A stretch of 64,000 nucleotides of DNA from Tessaracoccus flavescens (GTDB lineage Bacteria > Actinomycetota > Actinomycetes > Propionibacteriales > Propionibacteriaceae). Of this stretch, positions 16,679 to 26,793 are shown one piece after another (within the stretch, counting starts at the first letter, position 1; each line of letters starts with the position of its first letter). The notes below the pieces were generated by a model. That model was not told the DNA's origin, did not search any database, and saw only the letters and a program-made list of their open reading frames with translations. Position numbers and translations under genes: made by a program. The DNA lies in assembly GCF_001998865.1 (NCBI RefSeq), contig NZ_CP019607.1:1922001-1986000 (forward strand). Reading direction: 5' to 3'.

Positions 16679-19294
16679 TCACCAGTGTCTGCGCTCGACG
16701 ATCGACAGGCCTGCGGCGTCTCCGAAGGGGCTCGACCAGCGCAGCGCCCGGAGCAGCGCGGCACCCTCGCTCGCGCCGGCGAACACGGCCCTCTGACCTT
16801 CCGCGACGTGACGGGACCAGGCCTCCGCAAACAGGTCAGCCATCACACGCGAGACGCCGAAGGCCGTCGGCACCTGGTGCCAGACCTCGCGGTCCGCCTC
16901 GCGCGTCCGGAAGCCGTCGGCCAGGCTCGGGGGCCTCGGCTCCCAGACCGGTCGGGAGATGAGGTAGCGGGGCTGCTCCAGGGGGCCGAGCACCTCGGCG
17001 AGGGATGTGGTGAACAGCTCGGTGACGGCCTCGTCGAGGGCCTCCGCGGAGGCCCGGGTCGACCCCTCGGCCGCGAAGCCGGGCACGTTGGGGCGAGCCT
17101 CCAACCGGATCCGCGTCTCGCCGCCCGCCGTGACCTCGACCACGACGCCCTCCGCCCCGACGGAGGAGAGCCCTGCGGCGGCCAGGGCGTCGGCGACCGC
17201 CCGTGCGTAGTCGGAGGTTGAGGGCGCGCGCTGGAGCCTCCGGTTGCGTTCAACGGCTCCCCGCCAGCCGGCGACCCAGAACAGCGTGATCATGATGGCG
17301 ATGATGACAACGGTCACGGGTGCCGCGACCAGCCCGACGGCCGTGCCGAGCAACGAGAGCGCGCCGACCCCGATGCCCACCGCGTAGGGCAGAGCCGTCT
17401 CCCGCGCCGTCCTCTCGGGCACCGCGGGCACGCCGACCGGAACGGGTGCGCGGTCCCCGACGATCCTCAGCGTCGCCACCGGATGCTCGCGCAGCGGGTC
17501 GACGGCGTCCCAGGCGTTCCGGACGGGCTCATGGTCGAGCGCACGCTCCAAGGAGGCCGCGTTGAGCTGCTTCGGCCACGGCGGCGGCGCCTCAGGGGTC
17601 AGGCGTGAGCTCAGGTGGGCGACGCCGTCGACGACGTCACCCTCCTCGTCGACGGCGAACCAGCCGGTGTGCTTACGCACGAGCCTGCGGTAGTCCGCAT
17701 CTCCCTGCGGTCGGTCCGCGGCTACGCAGGTCACCGTCCAGTTCACGGCGACCTTGTCCGGGTGGAGCGGATCGCTGCGCAGGGAACGGCCCCGGGTCTG
17801 CACGATCGCCGTCGACGTGGTGGCCGACGTCAGGTCGATCACGCCGGTCACCGCCCGCGCGTCCCACCCCTCGCCGAGCAGGCCACGGGTCCCGACGAGG
17901 CACCTGGTCCAGCCGCGATTCAGCGCACCGGTCGCCGCGGCCAGCCAGCGCGATGACGAGGTCCCCTCCAGCACGACGACGCCCTCGCCTTCGACGCGTT
18001 CGTCAGGAAGCAGCGCTCGCAACACCGACGCCCCGGCGCCGATGCTCGTCCCCGTCACCATCACCGGCCGGGCGGCCGCGATGCGTTCGTCGGTGACGAG
18101 GGCTTCGAGCAGCCAGCGCGCCGAACCGGACTGCGGTTCGAGCACCCCGTCGAGGTCGGCGGGCAGGGCGGTCGCGTTGGCGAAGTCCGTCAGCACGAGC
18201 AGCCGGGAGTCGGTATCGGAGGCGACCGTCTGCGCGACGATCTCCGCGGCGGCCAGGGACTTGGACGCGCTGCGGCTCAGCACCCGGTCGACGAGAGGCT
18301 GGCCGGGGCGCAGGCCCTTTCGCGTCATCCGGTAGCCGACCCCGGGAAGCAGCGCGGCGATCCTGCGCTCGAAGGCCGCCTCCGCACCGCCGAGCGCCGA
18401 CAGCGCCTGGAGCCATCGGTCCGCGACGGTCAGCCAGTCCTCGAGCGTCACGTCGCGCCGGTGCCGCTCGGAGACGTGTGCATGCTCCGGCAGGTCGAGG
18501 TGGCCAGCGAGGGCGAGACGCACGACGGCGTCGCCGACCAGCGGCTCGAAGTCGCGGAAGTCGTGCAGGGCGATCCAGCTCAGGAACGGGACCTTCAGGT
18601 CGACGCCGGTCAGTTCGGTGACCAGTTCCGCAGCCCTGACGGCCCGGGCGTCGAGCCACTCGCTCTCCCGGGCGGTGGGGGTCGTGAACCAGGCGAGTTC
18701 GGCGAACGGGGCGAGGTCTCCCTCAGCGACCAGCGCCGGGATTCCTGCCTGATAGGTGATCGAGCCGAACAGCCGGTCGACCCGCTCGGCCTGGGCCGCC
18801 GTCAACAGTTCCGGCGGGGTGGCGGTCAACGCGATGACGGTGGCATCGGGCAGTTCGGCGATGATCTCGTCGAGGAGGCTTCCCCAAACCTCGAGAAGAT
18901 GGTGGCACTCATCGAGGATGAGCGTGAGTGGCCCGAGGTCGTGCAGCCGCCGGACGAGGGCCCGGCCGTTCGGGTGCAGGCGCGCCGTCGGGGACGGCTC
19001 GTCGGAGTCGGAGTCGAACACCGCGAGCGACTGGTAGGTCAGGGCTGTGAACCCGGTGGGAAGGTCGCGGTCGGAGCTCGCCGCTGTGCCCGTGTGGGAC
19101 TCCCATGCCGAGCGCCACTGCGTGACGATCGCCTGGTTCGGGCCGAACGCCACGACGGGGCGCTCCCACCCCGAGGCGGCCGCGACACCGACGAGCGTCT
19201 TGCCCGCGCCCGGCGGCAGCACCACCCAGTGCCGTTGGTCCTGCGAGGTGGCGATGGCCTCGAGCGCCTCGCGCTGGTGGCGCCTCAACTCCAC
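16679..19294 (-). CDS. SF2 DExH helicase with internal membrane segments
   Basis: 871 aa. Residues 1 to about 520 are an SF2 helicase: Walker A LPPGAGKTLVG (about 26-36), DECHH motif II (about 126-130), TATPP motif III (about 155), and a C-terminal RecA domain with RGLLGEGWDARAV and QTRGRSLR motif VI (about 498). After a linker, residues about 630-675 form two strongly hydrophobic stretches (YAVGIGVGALSLLGTAVGLV; VTVVIIAIMITLFWVAGW), followed by a roughly 195-residue C-terminal domain I cannot name. Helicases of this layout would be membrane-tethered, which is unusual. It is four bases from the UMF1 carrier gene (same strand). Nucleic-acid substrate unknown. Confidence 0.82.
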   Translation of the reverse strand: MELRRHQREALEAIATSQDQRHWVVLPPGAGKTLVGVAAASGWERPVVAFGPNQAIVTQWRSAWESHTGTAASSDRDLPTGFTALTYQSLAVFDSDSDEPSPTARLHPNGRALVRRLHDLGPLTLILDECHHLLEVWGSLLDEIIAELPDATVIALTATPPELLTAAQAERVDRLFGSITYQAGIPALVAEGDLAPFAELAWFTTPTARESEWLDARAVRAAELVTELTGVDLKVPFLSWIALHDFRDFEPLVGDAVVRLALAGHLDLPEHAHVSERHRRDVTLEDWLTVADRWLQALSALGGAEAAFERRIAALLPGVGYRMTRKGLRPGQPLVDRVLSRSASKSLAAAEIVAQTVASDTDSRLLVLTDFANATALPADLDGVLEPQSGSARWLLEALVTDERIAAARPVMVTGTSIGAGASVLRALLPDERVEGEGVVVLEGTSSSRWLAAATGALNRGWTRCLVGTRGLLGEGWDARAVTGVIDLTSATTSTAIVQTRGRSLRSDPLHPDKVAVNWTVTCVAADRPQGDADYRRLVRKHTGWFAVDEEGDVVDGVAHLSSRLTPEAPPPWPKQLNAASLERALDHEPVRNAWDAVDPLREHPVATLRIVGDRAPVPVGVPAVPERTARETALPYAVGIGVGALSLLGTAVGLVAAPVTVVIIAIMITLFWVAGWRGAVERNRRLQRAPSTSDYARAVADALAAAGLSSVGAEGVVVEVTAGGETRIRLEARPNVPGFAAEGSTRASAEALDEAVTELFTTSLAEVLGPLEQPRYLISRPVWEPRPPSLADGFRTREADREVWHQVPTAFGVSRVMADLFAEAWSRHVAEGQRAVFAGASEGAALLRALRWSSPFGDAAGLSIVERRHW

Positions 19295-19297
19295 CCG

Positions 19298-20638
19298 TCA
19301 GTCCGCCTCGAGCGTCGCTTCGAGCTCGGCGGCCTTCGGGGGCTGCTTCACGAAGATCGCCACGACCAGCCCGAGCAGGAGGACCACGACGATGCCGAGG
19401 ATGCCCCAGTACTGGGCCCCCTCCTCGGAGGAGCCGAGGACGGCCTGGCCGATGATGATCCCGACGCCGAACAGGAGCGGTGACAGGAAGCTCACTGCCC
19501 GCCCCGTCGTCGCGTACAGCCCGAAGATCTCGCCGCTCATTCCGTCGGGCATGAGGCGGGCCAGGAAGCTGCGGCTCGCCGACTGGGCCGGGCCGACGAA
19601 CAGGCACATGAGAAGGCCGAGCGCCCAGAAGACGGGCTTGCCGCCGTCGTGGAAGACGAACACCCCGGTGCCGAGCAGGACGAGGCAGATGAGCGAGAAG
19701 ATGATGACCTTCTTCGGCCCGATCCGGTCGTCGAGCAGGCCGAAGAGCATGGTCGCCACCCCGGCGACCACGTTGGCCACGACGCCGAAGGTGACGACCT
19801 CGCTGAACTCGAAGCCGAAGGTGACCGCCGCGAGAATGCCGCCGAAGGTGAACACGCCGGCAAGGCCGTCACGGAACAGGGCGGAGGCGACGAGGAAGAA
19901 GATGGTGTTCGGGGTGGTGCGCCACAGGCGCCGGATCGAGGCGATCAGTTCCCGGTAGGAGCCGATCACACCGAGCGACGGGACCGGATGATCGGGCCGC
20001 TTGTCCTTCACGGTGACGAAGAGCGGGATGGTGAACAGCAGCGTCCATGCGCCACAGATCAGCATCGCGATCCGAACGTCGGAGGCGGAGAAGTCGGACC
20101 CGCGGACGACGATGATCAGCAGCAGGATCGTGATGCCGCCCAGATAGCCGAGGCCCCAGCCGAGGCCGCTGACCCTTCCCACGTTGCGCGGGGTCGAGAC
20201 CTGGTCGATGGCTGCGTAGTAGTTGACGTTGGCGATCTCCTGGACGATGTTGCCGCCTGCGAGCAGGATCGCGCCAAGCCAGAAGTACTCCGGGGACGGC
20301 GCCACGAAGTACATGGCGGCAGAGATGATCGCGAGGGCCCACGTCTGCCAGCGCAGATTGAACATGCGCCGACCCCTGCGGTCCGACCCCTGGCCGAGCA
20401 CAGGAGCGAGGAGTGCGATGAAGATGCCCGCGACGGCGGTGGCCCAAGCCAGCTGCTTGGTGCGCTCGTCCGGATCCCCGAAGGCGTCGCTGACCAGGTA
20501 GACGGCGAAGACGAAGGTGGTGATGACGCTCGCGAACGGCTGGGTGCCCCAGTCCCACAACGCCCACGCGAACACCTTGCCCTTGGATGCCTTGGTCGAG
20601 GCGAGTGCGGTGGTCGGCATCGGTGCGGTGGAACTCAC
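19298..20638 (-). CDS. MFS transporter, UMF1/Atg22-like
   Basis: 446 aa with about 12 membrane helices. The N-terminal ALWDWGTQPFASVITTFVFAVYL and GQGSDRRGRR match the UMF1 family (bacterial relatives of vacuolar Atg22 amino-acid effluxers). Ends three bases before the helicase start on the same strand, so the helicase is probably cotranscribed downstream of it. Substrate unknown. Confidence 0.82.
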   Translation of the reverse strand: MSSTAPMPTTALASTKASKGKVFAWALWDWGTQPFASVITTFVFAVYLVSDAFGDPDERTKQLAWATAVAGIFIALLAPVLGQGSDRRGRRMFNLRWQTWALAIISAAMYFVAPSPEYFWLGAILLAGGNIVQEIANVNYYAAIDQVSTPRNVGRVSGLGWGLGYLGGITILLLIIVVRGSDFSASDVRIAMLICGAWTLLFTIPLFVTVKDKRPDHPVPSLGVIGSYRELIASIRRLWRTTPNTIFFLVASALFRDGLAGVFTFGGILAAVTFGFEFSEVVTFGVVANVVAGVATMLFGLLDDRIGPKKVIIFSLICLVLLGTGVFVFHDGGKPVFWALGLLMCLFVGPAQSASRSFLARLMPDGMSGEIFGLYATTGRAVSFLSPLLFGVGIIIGQAVLGSSEEGAQYWGILGIVVVLLLGLVVAIFVKQPPKAAELEATLEAD

Positions 20639-20800
20639 GCGCTCAACCTAACCGGTCGGCGGGCTCCGCGGCGAGGGTCCGGGGCCCGAATCGGGAACCC
20701 GTCGCGCGGCGCTGAGCGTGAGTTCAGGTATTTGCTTCACAGAACGCGCAGAGATGGTTACTCTTTCAAGGTTTCAACCGAACGACCTGAGGAGGTCGAC

Positions 20801-21043
20801 ATGCGCATCGGCTCTTCCATCGCGCTGATCGTCATCGGCGCCATCCTGGCCTTTGCCATCAATGCCGAGGTTCCCTACATCAGCCTCGACCTGATCGGCT
20901 ACATCCTGATCGCGGCCGGAGTCATCGGCCTGATCTGGTCCCTGCTGGCTTCCAACCGCAGCCGGGTCTCCGTGTCCAGGACCGTTCAGGACCCCAACAC
21001 CGGCGAGACCGTCCGCCGCACGGAGACGCGCGACGGCATCTGA
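20801..21043 (+). CDS. DUF6458 small membrane protein
   Basis: 80 aa: MRIGSSIALIVIGAILAFAI, a second hydrophobic helix (LIGYILIAAGVIGLIWSLL), then a short basic/Thr-rich tail with RRTETRDG. This is the widespread actinobacterial DUF6458 pattern of two helices and a cytosolic tail. ATG is preceded by GGAGG at 20791-20795. Function unknown in the family. Confidence 0.8.
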   Translation: MRIGSSIALIVIGAILAFAINAEVPYISLDLIGYILIAAGVIGLIWSLLASNRSRVSVSRTVQDPNTGETVRRTETRDGI

Positions 21044-21230
21044 CCGATAGACGGAACGCGCCCCCGCCCTCCGATGAGGGTGGGGTGCCACCTGTCAAGC
21101 CCCTGACAAGGCGCTTGGACCAACCTAACGAAGTGTTCGCGCTCGGTTGTATGGTGGGGTTCCGCACAGCCAGTAAGCCGGCTAATGGGCGCCCATGGAG
21201 GCCGTCCGGAAACCAAAGAAAGGCAATCCC

Positions 21231-22517
21231 ATGACCGATAGCGGAGTCCTCAAGTACGGGGAACACGAGCTCGACCTGCCGGTCGTGGAAGCCACGCAGG
21301 GCAACGATGGGCTCGACATCAGCAAGCTGCTCGCCACCACAGGCGTCACGACGCTGGACCCGGGCTTCGTCAACACCGCTTCGTGCGTGTCCTCGATCAC
21401 CTTCATCGACGGTGACAAGGGCGTTCTGCAGTACCGCGGCTACCCGATCGAGCAGCTCGCCGAGAAGGCGACGTTCATCGAGGTTGCCTACCTGTTGATC
21501 TACGGGGAGCTGCCGACCCAGGCGGAGCTCGAGGAGTTCAACGACAAGATCGCACGCCGCATGCTGCTCGACGAGCGCATGCGTGAGCTGTTCCGCGCCT
21601 TCCCGCGCGGCGCGCACCCGATGCAGGTGCTCGCTGCCGGCGTGACCGCGCTCGGCTCCTTCAACCGTGAAACCCTCGACGTGCACAACGCCGAGCAGGT
21701 CGAGGAGGCCAGCCTGCGCCTCCTCGGTGCCATGCCGACCCTCGCGGCCTACGCGTACAAGTCGTCCATCGGCGCCCCCTTCCTGTACCCGCGCAACGCG
21801 CTCGGCTACGTGGAGAACTACCTGCGTCTGTCCTTCGGCACGCCGCAGGAGGAGTACGAGATCGATCCCGATGTCGTCCGCGCGTTCGAGACGCTGTTCA
21901 TCCTGCACGCCGACCACGAGCAGAACGCCTCCACGTCGACGGTGCGTCTCGTCGGTTCCGCCGATGCGAACATCTACGCGTCGATGGCGTCAGGCGTCCA
22001 CGCGCTCTCGGGCCCGCTGCACGGCGGCGCCAACCAGGCCGTCCTCGAGATGCTGCGTGAGATCTCCAAGGAGGGCCTCGACATCAAGGACTTCGTTGCC
22101 CAGGTCAAGGACAAGAAGTCCGGCGTGAAGCTGATGGGCTTCGGCCACCGCGTGTACAAGAACTACGACCCGCGCGCCAAGATCATCAAGGGTCACGCCG
22201 ACCAGTTGCTGCGCAACTCCGGAACCTCCAACCACCTGCTCGACATGGCGCTCGAGCTGGAGGAGACGGCGCTGCACGATGACTACTTCATCGAGCGCAA
22301 GCTGTACCCGAACGTCGACTTCTACACGGGCCTGATCTACGAGGCGATGGGCTTCCCGTCGCAGCACTTCACCGCGCTGTTCGCCCTCGGTCGCCTCCCC
22401 GGCTGGATCGCCCAGTGGCGCGAGCAGCACGCAGAGGAGGGCCGCAAGATCGGGCGTCCGCGCCAGATCTACGTCGGTCCCGCAGAGCGCAGCTACGTGC
22501 CGATCAACGAGCGCTGA
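21231..22517 (+). CDS. gltA: Citrate synthase
   Basis: 428-aa hexameric-type (type II) citrate synthase condensing oxaloacetate and acetyl-CoA in the TCA cycle. Catalytic landmarks are LHGGANQAVLEML (first active-site His), MGFGHRVYKNYDPRA (second active-site His) and, near the C-terminus, the Asp in NVDFYTGLIY. I chose ATG 21231, preceded by AAGAAAGG, rather than an in-frame ATG 36 bases upstream that has no ribosome site. Monocistronic with a strong terminator. Confidence 0.95.
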   Translation: MTDSGVLKYGEHELDLPVVEATQGNDGLDISKLLATTGVTTLDPGFVNTASCVSSITFIDGDKGVLQYRGYPIEQLAEKATFIEVAYLLIYGELPTQAELEEFNDKIARRMLLDERMRELFRAFPRGAHPMQVLAAGVTALGSFNRETLDVHNAEQVEEASLRLLGAMPTLAAYAYKSSIGAPFLYPRNALGYVENYLRLSFGTPQEEYEIDPDVVRAFETLFILHADHEQNASTSTVRLVGSADANIYASMASGVHALSGPLHGGANQAVLEMLREISKEGLDIKDFVAQVKDKKSGVKLMGFGHRVYKNYDPRAKIIKGHADQLLRNSGTSNHLLDMALELEETALHDDYFIERKLYPNVDFYTGLIYEAMGFPSQHFTALFALGRLPGWIAQWREQHAEEGRKIGRPRQIYVGPAERSYVPINER

Positions 22518-22532
22518 ACCTGACCGGAAGAG

Positions 22533-22558
22533 GGCCCCGCGACGAGAGTCGCGGGGCC
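22533..22558. terminator. Rho-independent-like terminator of gltA
   Basis: GGCCCCGCGAC (22533-22543) and GTCGCGGGGCC (22548-22558) pair perfectly around GAGA, followed by ACTTTCTGT. Sixteen bases after the citrate synthase stop. Confidence 0.82.
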
Positions 22559-22799
22559 ACTTTCTGTCTCCAACAGATCCGCTCATGACGGGTGTGCGGA
22601 TCCGAGGCGGGTTTCCTCCCGTCACGACGAATTAGGAGGCCGCTCAGCGAGGCGTGAGCGCGGACGCGGATCTGCCGTCACGCCTTCTTTCCTGCCCTGA
22701 TCTCGGGCGGGCCTCGGCAGAAATGGGTCTTCACTGGCGGCAGAGTGGCGTGCCACGATCTGCCAACGCGGATCGGCGTCGACCCGCGGGGAGGGAACC

Positions 22800-23325
22800 A
22801 TGTCACTGCGCTCTGTACCCGCCATCGCGGCCGGAGCCGCGCTCGCTTCCACGCTGCTCCCCGCTCCGGCGACTGCCGCAGGTGCGACGACGTACGTCGA
22901 CTGTTCCGCCCTGTCGGACGGGGACGGGTCGATCGCCTCGCCGCTCAACTCACTCTCGTCGGTCAACGCGTTGACCCTCGGCGCCGGTGACTCGGTCCTG
23001 TTCACGAGGGGGTCGACCTGTCGCGGTCAGCTCAAGCCGAAGGGGAGCGGATCCGGGGGCGCTCCGATTCTGATCTCCGACTACGGAGATGCCGCTGACC
23101 GGTGGCCATCGACGCAGACGGCGCGACCCAGGCTGTGCTGCTGCGCAACAACGCCCACCTCACCCTCGACCACCTGGACCTGACCGCCCCGGGGGACGGC
23201 CGCACCCTCCGTCGCGGCGTCTACGGGCTGCTGCCTGAGGTCACCCTGCAGGAACTCGACATCCACGACGTCAAGGGCTGCATGCCCGCGACGCTCAACC
23301 CGTCCGACTCCAGTAGAGCCCCTTA
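22800..23325 (+). pseudogene. Truncated, frameshifted secreted right-handed beta-helix protein
   Basis: ATG 22800 with GGGGAGGG upstream begins a signal peptide (SLRSVPAIAAGAALASTLLPA...ATAAG) and a mature start typical of pectate-lyase-like proteins: YVDCSALSDGDGS, then GDSVLFTRGSTCRGQL. Near 23095-23105 the frame must shift to continue as AIDADGATQAVLLRNNAHLTLDHLDLT. It is also truncated: after LQELDIHDVKGC the sequence runs into an IS256 remnant at about 23311. A carbohydrate-active or adhesive role is inferred only. Confidence 0.7.
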
Positions 23326-23700
23326 GAGTGGCGTAGCCCCCACGCAGTGGCCATGACCGTTCAAGACGGCAGGGCGGTCACCGTGGGATCCTTCGAGTTC
23401 ACCTACCAAAGCTCGCTCAAAGGAAATCAGCCACGATGACCGCTCCTCACATTGTCGACCCTGCCCACGTGCTGGGCAACCTGCTGGCCGAAGCGTCTCC
23501 GGACATGATGCGCAGCCTGCTGCAGACGATGATCAACCAGCTCCTGTCCGCAGACGCCGACGCTGTTTGCGGTGCCGAATGGCAGCCTTCCGTCGACAGG
23601 CGCGAGGGTCAGGAGGGACTGCGGGCGCGCGGGGCCGACCATCTGGGGAGCCCCATGCCTGACCAGCGGCAACGGACGGGAAGGGGAAGGTCGCCGTCGG
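23311..23700 (+). mobile_element. IS256-family remnant (transposase N-terminus)
   Basis: From 23436 the sequence encodes MTAPHIVDPAHVLGNLLAE, then MMRSLLQTMINQLLSADADAVCGAEW, the characteristic N-terminus of actinobacterial IS256 (Mutator) transposases, preceded by GGAAATC. After about 50 codons it stops matching (SVDRREGQEGL...), so more than 350 residues are missing. The sequence from about 23311 to 23435 is probably the element's left end. It truncates the beta-helix gene. Another fragment of the same type of transposase lies at 30821-30900. Confidence 0.72.
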
Positions 23701-23753
23701 GGTTAGTGATTGTTGGTGGCGCCGTCTAGAGTGCGGGCCGAAGGGTAGGCAGC

Positions 23754-25565
23754 ATGCGCAGCATCGTCAGGATTCTCGTCACGGCCAGGGAGCTGTGGCA
23801 CCTCTACATCGGCATCATCGTCGGAGCGGTCGCGATCGCCGCGACGGCGCTGCTGATGCCGTTCGTGATCGCCCGGGCCACCGACACCGTCGTGGCCATG
23901 GCCAGCGACAAGGGCGGCAGCATCGCCGACCTGCTCTGGCTGGCAACCGCGCTGCTTGGGCTGTCGTTGGCCAATACGCTGCTGACCAACATCACCGGCT
24001 ACTGGGGCGACCTGATGGCGACCCGGCTGCGGGCGATCCTCTCGCAGCGCTACTTCCACAAGCTGCTGCGCCTGCCACAGCGCTACTACGACAACGAGCT
24101 CACCGGAACGATCATCTCCAGGCTGAACCGCTCGATCACCTCGATCACGGACTTCCTGCAGATGTTCTCCAACAACTTCTTCCCGATGCTGATCACGGTC
24201 TTCGCCGTGCTGATCATCTCGCTTGTCTACTCGCCGTGGCTCGCCCTGCTGCTGATCATCATCTACCCGACGTTCGTCTGGCTGACCGCGCTCACGTCGA
24301 AGAAGTGGCAGGTGTGGGAGCACCAGAAGAACGAGCACTACGACATCGCGGGCGGCCGCTTCGCCGAGGTGATCGGCCAGATGCGCGTGGTGAAGTCCTT
24401 CGTCACCGAGCGCGGCGAGCTGAAGAAGTTCGGCGACCACTACACCGACGCCGTCGGACTGACCGCGTCGCAGTCGGGGTACTGGCACCGGATGGACAGC
24501 ATCCGCCGCGCCGTCCTAGACGTCGTGTTCTTCGTCGTCTACGCCATCCTCTTCGTGCAGACGGCGCAGGGGGCCTTCAGCATCGGCGTCATGGTGATGC
24601 TGATCCAGCTGGTCAACATGGCCAAGCAGCCCGTCACCGGCATGAGCTACCTGGTCGACACGACGCAGCGTGCCATCGCGGGAAGTCGAGAGTACTTCAC
24701 CGTCATGTCCGAGATCGACGAGCCGAACAACCCGCTCGACCTTGACGAGTCCGGGGCCGTCCAGCCGGTCGTCGAGTGGCGTGAGGACAACCCCGTCATC
24801 GCCTTCGACGACGTCAACTTCGGCTACGGCGACACCACCGAACTGGTGCTCAAGGACATCAATCTCGCCATCGACCGCGGCGAGCGGGTCGCCTTCGTCG
24901 GCGAGTCGGGCGGTGGAAAGACCACGCTGGTCAACCTGCTGATGAAGCTCTACCCGGCCACGTCGGGAACAGTCGAGGTGCACGGCCAGTCGGTCCGCGA
25001 CGTCCCGTCCGAGCTGCTGCGCCGCGAGATCGGCGTCGTCTTCCAGGACGCGAGCCTGTTCAGCGGCACCATCCGCGAGAACATCGCCTACGGCCTGGAC
25101 GGCGTCACGGACGAACAGCTGGAGACGGCGGCCCGACGGGCGAACGCGATGGGCTTCATCTCCCGCCTGAAGGACGGCTTCGACACCGAGATCGGCGAGC
25201 GGGGCATCAAGCTCTCGGGCGGTCAGAAGCAGCGGCTCTCGGTCGCGCGGGCCCTGCTCAAGGACGCCCCGATCCTGATCCTGGACGAGGCAACCAGCTC
25301 GCTCGACACCAAGTCGGAGCGTGCCGTCCAGGCCGGGTTGGATGAGCTTATGGAGGGCCGCACGACGCTGATCATCGCGCACCGCCTGTCGACCATCTCC
25401 TCGGTCGACCGGATCGTCACGCTGCGTGAGGGACGCATCGACGAGATCGGCACACCCGCCGAGCTGGCCACCACCGGCGGCATCTACGCCGAACTGCTCG
25501 CGCTGCAGGGATCGACCTCGAAGGCAGACAAGGCGAAGCTCGCCCGGTACGACATCGTCCGCTGA
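23754..25565 (+). CDS. ABC exporter, fused permease-ATPase
   Basis: 603-aa half-transporter. Residues about 1-320 form a six-helix exporter membrane domain; about 345-585 form the ATPase, with Walker A VGESGGGKTTLVN, Q-loop VVFQDASLFSGTI, signature LSGGQKQRLSVARALL, Walker B ILILDEATSSLD and the switch His in IIAHRLSTI. ATG 23754 follows GAAGGGTAGG. There is no partner half-transporter beside it, so it is likely a homodimer. Substrate unknown; the neighbouring C39-like peptidase relic lies in a lower-GC insertion and may be unrelated. Confidence 0.87.
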   Translation: MRSIVRILVTARELWHLYIGIIVGAVAIAATALLMPFVIARATDTVVAMASDKGGSIADLLWLATALLGLSLANTLLTNITGYWGDLMATRLRAILSQRYFHKLLRLPQRYYDNELTGTIISRLNRSITSITDFLQMFSNNFFPMLITVFAVLIISLVYSPWLALLLIIIYPTFVWLTALTSKKWQVWEHQKNEHYDIAGGRFAEVIGQMRVVKSFVTERGELKKFGDHYTDAVGLTASQSGYWHRMDSIRRAVLDVVFFVVYAILFVQTAQGAFSIGVMVMLIQLVNMAKQPVTGMSYLVDTTQRAIAGSREYFTVMSEIDEPNNPLDLDESGAVQPVVEWREDNPVIAFDDVNFGYGDTTELVLKDINLAIDRGERVAFVGESGGGKTTLVNLLMKLYPATSGTVEVHGQSVRDVPSELLRREIGVVFQDASLFSGTIRENIAYGLDGVTDEQLETAARRANAMGFISRLKDGFDTEIGERGIKLSGGQKQRLSVARALLKDAPILILDEATSSLDTKSERAVQAGLDELMEGRTTLIIAHRLSTISSVDRIVTLREGRIDEIGTPAELATTGGIYAELLALQGSTSKADKAKLARYDIVR

Positions 25566-25940
25566 GCCGCCTGGTCCTCACCGCTCGACCCGCGTTGGTC
25601 CGGGGCCTGCCCGCTGCCGAGGCCCTGCGTGCTTCGACGCGCCTGTGCCGTGGACCGACGCGGCCCCCGCCACGTTTAGGACCTCCGATCACATCTGTTG
25701 CAAAACGATGTTTCGGACCCTATAGCAGCGCTCGGACATTTACGCGCTCAGTGCCGTGGTGGGCGTACCCCAATGCGGCAAGCCCATCGACGAAAGTTGG
25801 TAGTTCTGCCCCGCAACCCACATCCTCACCTAATGCACACCTACCGTTCGTAGTAGATCAGCAGTGAGTGATCGGCTCACGGTAGCGCCGACGCACCTAG
25901 GGCCTCGATCCTCGTCATAACCCAACCCCGCGGAGTACAA
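25566..25940. other. Lower-GC intergenic stretch, boundary of a foreign segment
   Basis: 375 bp with no gene I can support. From roughly 25680 the base composition becomes visibly more AT-rich than the neighbouring genes, and it stays so to about 28040. Confidence 0.4.
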
Positions 25941-26793
25941 ATGCGGCGCACCCGCCAAACAGCAACCAGACTGACTGTGGCGGTCATGACTACGTTCCTG
26001 CTCGCCCTGCCTATACATGCATGGGCCGACACTGGCACTGAGACGACTGACGACACCGAGTTCGGACTCGACTACACCCCTCCGAGCGAACGGGATGAGC
26101 AATCGCCCGAAGCTGAAGAGCACATCGTGGAAGCACTGCTCGCCTACGAAAGGGTCGCTGGTCTGACAGCGAGCGATCACGCAGCCATCGACGCCGAGCT
26201 TGCCGAGATGGAGAAGAACAATCCTGAAGCGGTCCAAGCTGATGTCACGCGCCTCTGTCACCCCACCCACCGCCCGGACTTTCGTGATGACTCACCAGAA
26301 GCAGACCAACGGGTACTACTGCGGGCCGGCGACGGCCTCGATGATCGCCAAGTACAAGGGCAAGACCTACTCCCAGGCAACCCTGGCCGGAAGCAGCTAC
26401 CTGAAGACCGACGCCAACGGTGCAACCAAGTGGGCGCTCAAGGTGATGGCCCCCACGCTGAACAAGATCGTCGGCACCACCGAGTTTCAGCAGATCCAAA
26501 GCCCAACGTTGGCCAGCCTGAAAGCCTCGTTCGTCAACAACATCGAAGGAAACTACCTCCCGGTCGCCATCGACACCTACGAGTACGCGAACTCGGCACA
26601 TTACAACGGTCATCCCAAGAGCAAGAACATTGGGCACTGGATCGTTGGCCACGGGTATAGCGGCAGCGGCAGTACGCTCGCGTTTCATGATCCCGCGCAG
26701 GGTGTGTGGTCAGGTGTCACCGTTCCGGAGACCTTCAGCTATTCGGCTTCGGGTTTCCATCAGTGGGTGACGACGAACGGGATCGTCGCGTGA
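25941..26793 (+). pseudogene. Secreted C39-like peptidase, frameshifted
   Basis: Frame 1 (from ATG 25941, GGAG upstream) gives a signal peptide (about residues 1-32, ending HAWADTG) and an acidic pro-region to about residue 100. One frame over, the chain continues as TARTFVMTHQKQTNGYYCGPATA, a papain-like C39_2 peptidase start with the catalytic Cys in YYCGPA, and a later GHWIVGHGYS that supplies the catalytic His. The shift lies between about 26235 and 26280. Joined length is about 280 aa. Its end overlaps the start of the lipoprotein gene. Composition is lower in GC than the surroundings, suggesting transfer. Could be a sequencing error rather than decay. Confidence 0.68.
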
